From: an uncultured Mucilaginibacter sp.
Lineage (GTDB): Bacteria > Bacteroidota > Bacteroidia > Sphingobacteriales > Sphingobacteriaceae
DNA: 60,435 nucleotides
Direction of reading: 5' to 3'
NCBI GenBank assembly: GCA_903915155.1
Contig: CAIWRU010000139.1
Span: 1-60,435, forward strand
The position numbers and the translations under genes are program-made. Positions within the stretch are counted from its first letter, which is position 1. Every line of letters starts with the position of its first letter. Positions 46,711 to 55,205 of the stretch are shown piece after piece. Under the pieces are notes generated by a model. It was not told the origin of the DNA and made no database searches. It worked only from the letters and a program-made list of their open reading frames with translations.

Positions 46711-49428
46711 TTAAAAGCCAGAACTGGTAAAATGGTAGTTACCTGAACCTAAGTTTACTGCCGTATATCCTGCTGCCGAATTATCGGTGTTCGCTACTGC
46801 TTTGCCATTCTCAGTTACTGTACTCCCATCCTTTACAGGCACATAAATAGTTGCAGTGGTGTTAGCAGGGATGGTAACGTCCAGCGACAAGCTACCGGCA
46901 TCAAGCTTCCAGTGAGAACTTATTGCTCCGTAGCCTGTTTCATAATCAGCGGATGCGTAAGTCAAATTACCGCCTATAGTTGGTTTGATGGTGATCTGTT
47001 TGTACCCCGGTCCATCTTGCTTTGTGTCGATACCGGCAATCACACGATACATCCAATCACCTATGGCGCCGTAGGCATAATGGTTAAATGAATTCATGGT
47101 TGGCGTTTCGAAAGTGCCATCTGGACGTATACCATCCCAGCGTTCCCATACTGTTGTTGCACCCATTTTTACCGGGTATAACCACGATGGGTAACTATCC
47201 TGAAATAAAAGCTTATAAGCCACATCAGCATAACCAAAGCGACTTAATACGTGGCACAAATAAGGCGTACCTAAAAAGCCTGTTGTAAGGTGATTGCCGT
47301 ACCTGCCCACATTATCTGCAAGCCGTTGTGCTGCCTGGTGACGAAGATTATCGGGCAACATATCAAACTCAAGCGCAAGCACATATGCTGTTTGTGTATC
47401 GGACGAAATAAGGCCGTTCGGCGTTACATATTCTTTTAAATAAGCATCCTTGATTTTGGCCAGCAAATCGGTATAATGATCAATATCCTCCTTTTTGCCT
47501 AATACCTGTGTAGCGTTTATTAGTAGTTGAACTGAGTGCGCATAAAAGCATTGCGCAATAAGGTATTTATTAGTGATGGCCGAACTACCGTCAGTATCAT
47601 CATTTACGCTGTAAAACAACCAATCGCCAAAATGGCCGCCGGTATTCCACAAGTCGTTTTTACTTTGATGCACCATGTATTCCACCCAGGCCTTCATGCT
47701 TGAGTATTGGTTTTGAAGGATCTGTTTATCGCCATAAGCCAAATACATATTCCATGGTACGATGGTCGAAACATCAGACCAACCGGTACTGCCGCCCGGT
47801 TCGCTACCGGGGCGTTTTAATACATCAGGAACTACGTGTGGTACAGCCCCGCTGCTGTATTGGTCGGCGGCTACATCTTTAAGCCATTTGGTGAAGAAGT
47901 TATGCACATTCATATTAAACGATGCTGTGCGCGAGAATACCTGCGCATCACCTGTCCAGCCCAAACGTTCGTCGCGTTGCGGGCAGTCGGTAGGTACATC
48001 TAAAAAGTTACCCTTTTGCCCCCATTGAATATTGTGCTGTAGTTGGTTTATCATCGTGTTCGAACAGGTAAAAGTTCCGGTTGGCCGCATATTTGAATAA
48101 ATGACAACAGCAGTGAAGTTTTCAGGCTTCAAATCACCCGGATAACCTACTACCTTAACAAACCTGAAACCCTGCCATGTAAAATGTGGCTGAAAGGTCT
48201 CCTCTCCTTTTCCGTTTAGTACATACATGTCTTCGGCACGTGCCGTACGGAGGTTTTCGGTATAAAGCTCGCCCAGTTTATCCATCACTTCGGCATGGTA
48301 AAGTTTTATGGTGTCGCCTGCCGGGCCTGTCGCCTTAAGGCGTACCCAGCCTACCAGGTTTTGGCCGAAATCAATTATCTGCGCACCGCCTGGCGTTTTA
48401 AATATGCGTACAGGTTTAAAGGTTTCGTGCTGTTTTACCGGTTCGTTATAAGTAGCGAGCAACACATCTTTTGAAAAGTCCCGAGCCGATACACCCGACC
48501 AGTTCTTATCATCAAATTTAGTGTTTGTCCAGCCCGGTTGTTCTTTGCGGGCATCTATCACTTCGCCATAGTAAATTTCAGAGGAACGTATCTCGGCAGT
48601 TGAAGATTTCCAGCTTTCGTCAGAAACTACATTTTCGGTTGAACCATCATCATAAACAATATGTAGTTGCAGCAGCAAAGCTATGTCCTTACCAGAGAGA
48701 TTTGGAGTGGGATCAAACCCTATGTGGCCACGATACCAGCCATTGCCAAGAGTTACACCTATTGCATTATCGCCGCTTTGCAGCTGTGATGTTACATCAT
48801 AAGCCTGGTATTGCAGGCGTTTGTTATAGCTTGTCCATCCGGGGGTTAAATAAGCATCGCCAACACGCTGACCATTTAAATGGGCTTCATATAATCCATG
48901 TGCTGTTATATAAGCGATTGCCGAGCGCACTTTTTTAGTAACCTTAAATGTTTTACGAAAAATGGGGCTTGCTTCATCCAAAGCGTCTTTAAAACCGGGG
49001 GTTATCCATTTGGCTGACCAATCGTCCGGGTGTAACAGGCCCATTTGCCACCAGTTAACTTCACTCCAGGGAGAAGACTTTCCATAGTTGTCCCAAACCC
49101 GCACCTGCCAGTAATAGCGTTGCCCTGATTTTAGCGGACTACCTGCATAAGGAACGTATAATGATTGATCTGACGATATTTTGCCACTGTTCCAAACTGT
49201 TTCGCTGCTTTTACCTCTTAGGCCTTTAGTGGTTACTTTAATTTCGTATGCAGTTTGCAGCACGTTCTGTTTGTCATTTTCTGTTAGCTGCCAGCCAAAA
49301 CGGGGCTCTGTGGCATCTATACATAAAGGATTCGAGAGATTTTCGGTAAGTAACTTCTGAACTTTTAGTTGTGCAGAACAAATTTGGCCGACAAAAAGGG
49401 CAAAGAAAAGGCAAAGGATATTTCTCAT
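46711..49428 (-). CDS. GH78 alpha-L-rhamnosidase
   Basis: 905 residues with a signal peptide (LFVGQICSA). N-terminal beta domains (LSNPLCIDATEPRFGWQL) are followed by the barrel with DVPTDCPQRDERLGWTGDAQ, the GH78 signature holding catalytic acidic residues. Further segments are GSTGWSDVSTIVPWNMYLAYG and NHYAYGAIGDWMYRVIAGI. It releases L-rhamnose from rhamnosides. It starts the downstream operon of GH78, GH106 and the isomerase-like gene. Confidence 0.95.
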   Translation of the reverse strand: MRNILCLFFALFVGQICSAQLKVQKLLTENLSNPLCIDATEPRFGWQLTENDKQNVLQTAYEIKVTTKGLRGKSSETVWNSGKISSDQSLYVPYAGSPLKSGQRYYWQVRVWDNYGKSSPWSEVNWWQMGLLHPDDWSAKWITPGFKDALDEASPIFRKTFKVTKKVRSAIAYITAHGLYEAHLNGQRVGDAYLTPGWTSYNKRLQYQAYDVTSQLQSGDNAIGVTLGNGWYRGHIGFDPTPNLSGKDIALLLQLHIVYDDGSTENVVSDESWKSSTAEIRSSEIYYGEVIDARKEQPGWTNTKFDDKNWSGVSARDFSKDVLLATYNEPVKQHETFKPVRIFKTPGGAQIIDFGQNLVGWVRLKATGPAGDTIKLYHAEVMDKLGELYTENLRTARAEDMYVLNGKGEETFQPHFTWQGFRFVKVVGYPGDLKPENFTAVVIYSNMRPTGTFTCSNTMINQLQHNIQWGQKGNFLDVPTDCPQRDERLGWTGDAQVFSRTASFNMNVHNFFTKWLKDVAADQYSSGAVPHVVPDVLKRPGSEPGGSTGWSDVSTIVPWNMYLAYGDKQILQNQYSSMKAWVEYMVHQSKNDLWNTGGHFGDWLFYSVNDDTDGSSAITNKYLIAQCFYAHSVQLLINATQVLGKKEDIDHYTDLLAKIKDAYLKEYVTPNGLISSDTQTAYVLALEFDMLPDNLRHQAAQRLADNVGRYGNHLTTGFLGTPYLCHVLSRFGYADVAYKLLFQDSYPSWLYPVKMGATTVWERWDGIRPDGTFETPTMNSFNHYAYGAIGDWMYRVIAGIDTKQDGPGYKQITIKPTIGGNLTYASADYETGYGAISSHWKLDAGSLSLDVTIPANTTATIYVPVKDGSTVTENGKAVANTDNSAAGYTAVNLGSGNYHFTSSGF

Positions 49429-49465
49429 CTCTTATAAAATATTATTGATTTAATAATTGAGCAGG

Positions 49466-49510
49466 CAAATTATATAATAAGAATAAATTCGGCGTACTGT
49501 ACTGTATTGC
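49466..49510 (-). promoter_or_regulatory. Promoter and weak operator-like site of the GH78/GH106 operon
   Basis: CAAATTA (49466-49472) resembles a minus-7 on the minus strand with one base missing in the spacer. ACTGTATTGC at 49501-49510 follows an overlapping ACTGT at 49496-49500, a partial copy of the operator motif at similar distance to the other sites. It is the weakest of the four. Confidence 0.4.
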
Positions 49511-49536
49511 TTATAAAACAGCGTTAGCGGTGCTCT

Positions 49537-50568
49537 TTAAAGGGATGATCTTTTTTTGTAATAAAACGGCACCTCAAGATGTTTTTTTGAGTTTTCAAGG
49601 ATCATACTTGCCGCCGCGGTGCCCATGTATTTAAAATCGGTTGATATGGTTGTTATGCCATTTAGCAATATCTTTTTTATCGGTGTTTCATTGTATGAAA
49701 TCACCCCTATGTCTTTGCCTATCTTATATTTAAGTTCGATCAGGCGCTCCAATAGTATAACCAGGTCATCTTCCATTAAGTTGATAAACACCTCGCCTTT
49801 GTTAAGCTCGCAAATGCTTATATTACTTATCGTTTCGTGGTTAAATGCATATTGCTGGCAAAAACGTTTAAACCCATTAATAATCTCAACCGGGAAGTAA
49901 CTCTGCTCAGGAAATATCAGTTTTATGGTATGGTATTTACTTAAATGGGTCCGCGCCTGGCAAAGCGCTTCATAAATATCTTTTTCAAAATTTTCATAAA
50001 CAACACTATAGTCTCCATCTATCCCTGCAATATTCTTGTCCACAAGGATCAATTTCTCCTTTGGTATTGCGTTGATGATCTCACGTGCATTTTCGCCACC
50101 ATCTATAAAATGCGGGATGATGACATAGTGCGAGTAATTTTCTTTTTTTGATTCCAATAACCTCCTAAATAATTTGAAATCATTGTTATAAATATAAAAA
50201 TCAATACCCACATCGTCGCCCAGGGCTTCTACCATCGCATCATAAATTATCTTCTTATGTACGCTAAGTTTGTTGAACAACAAAAAGACCTTTAATTTTT
50301 GCCGGAAATCCGGGTTAGATATACAATACCCTTTTCCTGGGTATGAAGTCACAACGCCTATTTTTTTTAAATGCCGGTAGCTTTTTTGAATAGTGTCCCT
50401 GGAGATCTCGAATTGATAGCTCAACTCATTAATAGATGGAAGCAGATAATCCTTTGGAATAACTGCCGCCTCCATGGCGTTAACAATAGAATTGGATAGC
50501 TGCAAGTATTTTGGTGTGGCCGAATACTCATCAATCTTTATAAAATCGTAAAAGGTTAACTTTTTCAT
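49537..50568 (-). CDS. GntR-family regulator with ligand-binding domain, likely rhamnose regulator
   Basis: 343 residues. An N-terminal GntR winged helix (LQLSNSIVNAMEAAVIPKDYLLPSINELSYQFEISRDTIQKSYRHLKKIGVV in part) is followed by a periplasmic-binding-protein-like sensor (KLKVFLLFNKLSVHKKIIYDAMVEAL, IIPHFIDGG, DIGVISYNETPIKKILLNGI). This architecture senses a sugar or sugar phosphate. It lies inside the rhamnose locus between the GDSL gene and the GH78 operon, so it is the probable regulator. The link with the shared operator motif is inferred. Confidence 0.85.
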   Translation of the reverse strand: MKKLTFYDFIKIDEYSATPKYLQLSNSIVNAMEAAVIPKDYLLPSINELSYQFEISRDTIQKSYRHLKKIGVVTSYPGKGYCISNPDFRQKLKVFLLFNKLSVHKKIIYDAMVEALGDDVGIDFYIYNNDFKLFRRLLESKKENYSHYVIIPHFIDGGENAREIINAIPKEKLILVDKNIAGIDGDYSVVYENFEKDIYEALCQARTHLSKYHTIKLIFPEQSYFPVEIINGFKRFCQQYAFNHETISNISICELNKGEVFINLMEDDLVILLERLIELKYKIGKDIGVISYNETPIKKILLNGITTISTDFKYMGTAAASMILENSKKHLEVPFYYKKRSSL

Positions 50569-50599
50569 CAGTTCATTTCAAGTTTTGCCCAACAAAATT

Positions 50600-51424
50600 T
50601 CACTCCCTGCCTAATACTTTTATCAACATATCGGCAATAACCTGGTATCCTTTATCTGACGGATGAAGCCCATCGTAGGTATTATTAATGGCCTGCAAGG
50701 GATAAGGGTAATCATCCTTGTCGGGGTTGAAAGGGATCCCAACAAAATCGGGATATTTATAGTCTTTATATTGACCGGTAACCGTGTCTTTTAACCGTTT
50801 GAATTTTATAAAGTTCTTCAGGTTCAACCCGCTTTTATAATACAGATCAACCACTTTATAATTATCGTGTTTGCCGATGGAGTTAACCGCGTCAGCGAAT
50901 TGAGATAACATTTGCCCGTTTTTTGGTTTGTAAGAACCATAAGCGTTATTATGACTATCTGCCACATATACAAAATCCTGCCGTTGCATGGGGGTCATCA
51001 GGATAATTTTTGCCGCGGGATTGAGCGCTAAAATTTTATTAATAATTACCCTATAAGCGCCATAAAAAGTCCCCGTACCTGTATTGTTTAAATAATCATC
51101 CAAAGTACCTATCGGCAGCCCTTGCCACCAATCATTGGTGCCTAAGAATACTGAATAAATATCAGATTTTTGAAGCCCAAGATGTTCTATTTCTTTAGCT
51201 ATCCCTACCGCTGTCCACCCGTTATGCCCCTGGTTGATATAACGAATATCGGGCAGCCTGTCGGTTACCCTGGTCATATAACCTTTTGTTATACGGTTCG
51301 CTGTTTCATCCTGGTGGTCATTCAAATAGGTGATGGAATCGCCTAATGCGGTCCAGGTTTTTGTGCCGGGATCTAAGGATGTTAAACTAAAAAATAAAAT
51401 AACCAGTACTAAAGTAATCTTCAT
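50600..51424 (-). CDS. SGNH/GDSL hydrolase
   Basis: 274 residues with a signal peptide. Motif I is ALGDSITYLN (nucleophile Ser), the block with LGTNDWWQ supplies the Gly/Asn oxyanion residues, and the C-terminal motif DGLHPSDKGY carries the Asp-His pair. In a rhamnose or pectin locus such enzymes are often rhamnogalacturonan acetylesterases; that role is inferred from context. It lies 31 bases upstream of the GntR gene on the same strand. Confidence 0.85.
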   Translation of the reverse strand: MKITLVLVILFFSLTSLDPGTKTWTALGDSITYLNDHQDETANRITKGYMTRVTDRLPDIRYINQGHNGWTAVGIAKEIEHLGLQKSDIYSVFLGTNDWWQGLPIGTLDDYLNNTGTGTFYGAYRVIINKILALNPAAKIILMTPMQRQDFVYVADSHNNAYGSYKPKNGQMLSQFADAVNSIGKHDNYKVVDLYYKSGLNLKNFIKFKRLKDTVTGQYKDYKYPDFVGIPFNPDKDDYPYPLQAINNTYDGLHPSDKGYQVIADMLIKVLGRE

Positions 51425-51550
51425 TTGGTATATCTACTTAGGCATTCAGGGTATAAATATATGTTCTCTTTATTTCTTATTAAGTAATCGAGCTCATTTA
51501 TTTAACAAAGCTTGTCAGTATTTAGATTTCCCCGAATGCAATTGTTCTCT

Positions 51551-51558
51551 CAAACATA
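51551..51558 (-). promoter_or_regulatory. Minus-7 box before the GDSL-GntR genes
   Basis: CAAACATA on the plus strand is TATGTTTG on the minus strand, matching TAnnTTTG. It lies 127 bases upstream of the GDSL start. No minus-33 element is obvious. Confidence 0.45.
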
Positions 51559-51651
51559 AACATAAAACTTTACTTTATTTATTACAGCCCAAACACGCTG
51601 TTTAAAGAGTCGTATCGATATCTTGCTCTGACATGGGAATCATCATAACTC

Positions 51652-54327
51652 CTATTTTATTTCGAATTCATAATGGCCCGCTGCAACATGATAGGGTGCT
51701 GCGGTATTAACTATTTTTCCATCCAGGAAAACCTTGCCCGCCGGGAAAACAATAGTAGCGGTAGAATTAGCCGGGATCTCAACCGAATATTTAACGCTCT
51801 TTCCTGATCTTTTCCATGAGGAAACTATCCTGCCATAAGGCCCGTTGTGAGTAGCTTCAAAATGGTCGAGCCCGGTTACAAAATTTGGCGCGAGCATTAC
51901 ATTTTTGAAGCCCGGATAATATTCATCCGGCTTTATGCCACCTAAGCCCTTATATAGCCAGGCACCTATCTCGCCAAACATAATATGATTCATGGAAAGG
52001 TCGCGCGGGGCGTTGATGTTCCAGTTCTCATACAAAGTTGTAGCGCCATTCACGATCCACCATCCCCACGAAGGATAGGTATCCTGCACAGCCAGGCGGT
52101 AAGCCGTTTGTGCCTGCCCGTTCTCGCTCAAAGCATTTAAAATTGCTTTTGCACCAAGTATGCCTACATCTAAATGGTAGTTATTGGCTGCAACTGTATC
52201 GGCTAAATGTGCCGCTGCTTTTTTCTTCAGGCTATCGGGCACAATACCCCAGCACAATGGTACACTTTGTTCAGTTTGATGGCCCTCGGCATAAATGCCG
52301 GTTTTAGGGTTTAGATATTTGGTATTGATGGCATCTTTTATCTTTTTGGCAAGTGCCGAATACTTTATATAATCAGCTTTCTTACCCAGTATTTTGGCAG
52401 CTTTAGCAAGGATATTGGCATCGACATAATAATAAACCGATGAAGTTAACTCTACAGGAGATTTTGACTTTACGGGTGCCCAATCGCCCAGGCCCCATGT
52501 GGTTAAACCTGTTGGGTACAACTGATCGATGTGATTTACATATCGCTCAATATTACCGTAGCAATCGCTTAACAATTTAGGGTCGCCATAAAATAAGTAA
52601 ACATTCCAGGGGATTATGGCGATGGTGCTTGTCCAGTCTGGGCCGTTACCCCATTCATATCCCCAGCCATCAGTAGGGACTATGGAGGGCAATACGCCAT
52701 TTGGCTGCTGCTCATCGCGATGGTCGGCCATCCATTTTTCATAAATGGTGATGCCATCAAAATTGTATAAACCAACCTCGCTGGCAATGTGCGCATCACC
52801 TGTCCAACCATTCTTTTCGCGTTGCGGGCAATCGGTAGGGTAACCAAACAGGTTTGATAAATAAGAACTGTTTGTTGCCGACCACAGCTTGTTTATCAAT
52901 TCGCTTGATGAATGGATGCTGCCAACCGGCTCAACATCGCTGTGCATAAAATAACCAACCAGGCTTTCTTTATTTAGTTTGATGGGCTTATTACTCACCA
53001 CCTCAACATACTGAAAGCCCTTGTAGTTGAAGTGCGGCATAAACGTTTCTTGGCCTTTGCCGTTAAGCGTGTATATATCAGTAGCAAAAGGGTCGTCGCG
53101 GCGGGTAGGTTCGGCTAAAAAGTAATCTACGTTACTTTGGTCGGGATAGCCATTTTTGTATAAACGCTCGCCATGAATAAGCCTTACAACCGTACCCGAA
53201 TCGCCATCTAAAGTAATTTGGCTTACGCCTGAAATATTCCTGCCAAGGTTAAAAATGTAAGTGGTATCGTTAACCTTATTCATGCTTACGCAGGCTATCT
53301 TCTCTACATTGCGGATAGGCTGCATAGCTTGTGATACGATATTTTGCGAAGGCGCCTGCCTGTTTTCTACACCTTTCCATTTGCTGTCGTCAAAATCAGG
53401 GGTGTTCCAGCCGGTTTGTTCCAGGCGGGCATTGTAACGCTCGCCGGTGTAGATGCTGTTATAAACAACGGGGCTAAGATCCGTTTTCCAGCTTTCGTCG
53501 GATGTGATGGTTTTTACTGTACCGTCGTCATAAGTCACCCGCAGGTCCATACAAAATGCCGGGCGGTTACGCCACGGGGCCCTTTCAAAATCCCAAACTC
53601 CTATCGATTGAAAATTGTACCAGCCGTTACCCAGTAATACGCCTATGGCATTTTTACCATTCTGTAAAGCCGCAGTAACATCGTAACTTATATATAAGTT
53701 CCGCCTGTCGAAGCGGGTGTACATTGGGTCGAGGCGATGATTGCCTATTTTTTTACCGTTGATGTATAGTTCATATAATCCCGCCACGGCAATATAAGCC
53801 CGCGCGGATTTTATTTTCTTTGGTGCTTCAAAAGTTTTCCGGAAATAAGCCGCCGGTTTGGTACTGGTTGAGTTAGGGTCGCTGATCCAAAAGCCCCGCC
53901 AATTTCCCATGCCCATCATACCGGTTTCAAAACTACTTACAGCAATGCCGTTCTTTTTACCGATTTTATCCCATATGGTAACAGTCCAAAAGTATTTGGT
54001 AAACGGCTGTAATGGCTTACCATTGTAAACTACCAAAGCCGCTGCTGAATTTACTTTTGCAGTTTGCCAAACGCTACCCATTCCCATAACGGCCGCGAGT
54101 GAATCGGTGCCAACAAATATTTGGTAAGCAGTTTGCACCGCACCTTGCCTGTTGTCTGCCAATTCCCAGCTTAGGCGGGGATGCGGGGCATCAATGCCTA
54201 TGGGCTGATCAAGATGTTCACATTTTAGCTGCGTTACTTTGGTTTGAGCTGCAAATAATGTTTGCGCCGAAAAAATGGCGGCGATAAGCAGCAGGCTTTT
54301 AGATATGAAATTTGTTTTTACAGGCAT
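51652..54327 (-). CDS. GH78 alpha-L-rhamnosidase, second copy
   Basis: 891 residues, a distant paralogue of the other GH78 (similar layout, clearly different sequence). A signal peptide (SLLLIAAIFSAQTLFAA) is followed by CEHLDQPIGIDAPHPRLSWEL. The GH78 block reads GYPTDCPQREKNGWTGDAHIA. Barrel segments include GNGPDWTSTIAIIPWNVYLFYG and TTLYENWNINAPRDLSMNH. It has its own promoter with the shared operator at 54387-54431, and is probably secreted or periplasmic. Confidence 0.95.
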   Translation of the reverse strand: MPVKTNFISKSLLLIAAIFSAQTLFAAQTKVTQLKCEHLDQPIGIDAPHPRLSWELADNRQGAVQTAYQIFVGTDSLAAVMGMGSVWQTAKVNSAAALVVYNGKPLQPFTKYFWTVTIWDKIGKKNGIAVSSFETGMMGMGNWRGFWISDPNSTSTKPAAYFRKTFEAPKKIKSARAYIAVAGLYELYINGKKIGNHRLDPMYTRFDRRNLYISYDVTAALQNGKNAIGVLLGNGWYNFQSIGVWDFERAPWRNRPAFCMDLRVTYDDGTVKTITSDESWKTDLSPVVYNSIYTGERYNARLEQTGWNTPDFDDSKWKGVENRQAPSQNIVSQAMQPIRNVEKIACVSMNKVNDTTYIFNLGRNISGVSQITLDGDSGTVVRLIHGERLYKNGYPDQSNVDYFLAEPTRRDDPFATDIYTLNGKGQETFMPHFNYKGFQYVEVVSNKPIKLNKESLVGYFMHSDVEPVGSIHSSSELINKLWSATNSSYLSNLFGYPTDCPQREKNGWTGDAHIASEVGLYNFDGITIYEKWMADHRDEQQPNGVLPSIVPTDGWGYEWGNGPDWTSTIAIIPWNVYLFYGDPKLLSDCYGNIERYVNHIDQLYPTGLTTWGLGDWAPVKSKSPVELTSSVYYYVDANILAKAAKILGKKADYIKYSALAKKIKDAINTKYLNPKTGIYAEGHQTEQSVPLCWGIVPDSLKKKAAAHLADTVAANNYHLDVGILGAKAILNALSENGQAQTAYRLAVQDTYPSWGWWIVNGATTLYENWNINAPRDLSMNHIMFGEIGAWLYKGLGGIKPDEYYPGFKNVMLAPNFVTGLDHFEATHNGPYGRIVSSWKRSGKSVKYSVEIPANSTATIVFPAGKVFLDGKIVNTAAPYHVAAGHYEFEIK

Positions 54328-54386
54328 AATAAATTGAACCCTTCTTCAGGACTCAATAATAGCTAATGAATCCCGGAAATGGTTTG

Positions 54387-54431
54387 CTAAACTAAATATT
54401 GTCGGGCAATCAGCTGTTATGCACTGTAATG
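54387..54431 (-). promoter_or_regulatory. Promoter and proposed operator of the second GH78 gene
   Basis: CTAAACTA (54387-54394) is TAGTTTAG on the minus strand, and GCTGTTATGCACTGTAATG (54413-54431) starts 19 bases beyond. Spacing and sequence match the sites at rhaT and the catabolic operon. Confidence 0.55.
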
Positions 54432-54500
54432 ATGCAGGCTTAATATATTCCATTGCAATATTCCGGCACTCACAAATACGCTCATTTGTCTGACTGAAGG

Positions 54501-54582
54501 TTATTTCAGCGCGTTTACTTGAATTACCACACTCGTCCTATCAGCATTCACCTGCGGATTATAACCTATCTTCATTAAAGCT
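54501..54582 (-). pseudogene. Possible C-terminal fragment of an unidentified minus-strand gene
   Basis: On the minus strand, the last about 27 codons read ALMKIGYNPQVNADRTSV then VIQVNALK before a TAA at 54501-54503. The residue pattern looks like real protein rather than noise, and it ends 70 bases before the operator region of the GH78 gene. Upstream the frame runs into the antisense of the sigma-54 regulator fragment and soon stops. I cannot name the family, and the fragment is short enough to be chance. Confidence 0.35.
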
Positions 54583-55071
54583 GAAATGTGTCGTCAGGGT
54601 CGATTTAGATGGGACCTTTACTATAGGCTTACCGTTACCGAACTTAGCCTTCCATCTTTAAATAATAGAGGACTTGATGACAAATTACAACTGATCGACT
54701 ATTTTATTAAATCCAAAAAATCACTATTTAAAAGAACCCATCAGATACAATTATCAAAAGAGGCTCGCCAGGCTTTGTTATTATATAACTTCCCTGGCAA
54801 CATCAGGGAACTGGAAAATTTAATAGAGCAACTATATGTTTTTTTTGAAGGTGATATTTCAATTAATGATTTGCCGGAGCGAATTCTTAAACCTGCTTCA
54901 CAAAATTCCATGAAATGGATGGACGTTGAAAAAGAACTTATCGATAAAGTATTAACTATGGTTAAAGGAAATCAAAACCAAGCTTTTAAGATTCTTGGTT
55001 ATAGATCGATTAATACGCTTAGAAACAAGATCAAGGACTATGAAATTGAAATCAACAAAATGCTAAATTAA
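54565..55071 (+). pseudogene. Sigma-54-dependent regulator, C-terminal fragment
   Basis: The frame is open only from about 54565 (stop at 54562-54564). It begins IFIKAEMCRQGRFRWDLYYRL, the part of the AAA+ domain just before sensor I, and continues with LPSLNNR, FPGNIRELENLIEQ and a C-terminal Fis-type HTH (ELIDKVLTMVKGNQNQAFK, ILGYRSINTLRNKIKDY). The Walker A and B motifs and any sensor domain are missing. About 165 residues remain of an expected 400 or more. It lies 134 bases before the helicase gene. Confidence 0.8.
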
Positions 55072-55205
55072 TCAAACGAATATATCCAGCATTATTTAAT
55101 GCAATTCGCCAAAGTAAAAAACAAAACTTTACGATACCGCCATTTTGTTACGTTGGCTTATCTTATATTAGACAATTAATTCAACCAATAATATTTCGTT
55201 AAACT

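Noticed and set aside
48525..48938. 137-codon plus-strand frame inside the GH78 gene
   Set aside because: Antisense to a conserved rhamnosidase; Cys- and His-rich composition is a mirror effect.
51604..51648. Minus-strand peptide ending SEQDIDTTL before a stop
   Set aside because: It resembles an aminotransferase C-terminus, but 14 codons are too few to support a gene remnant.
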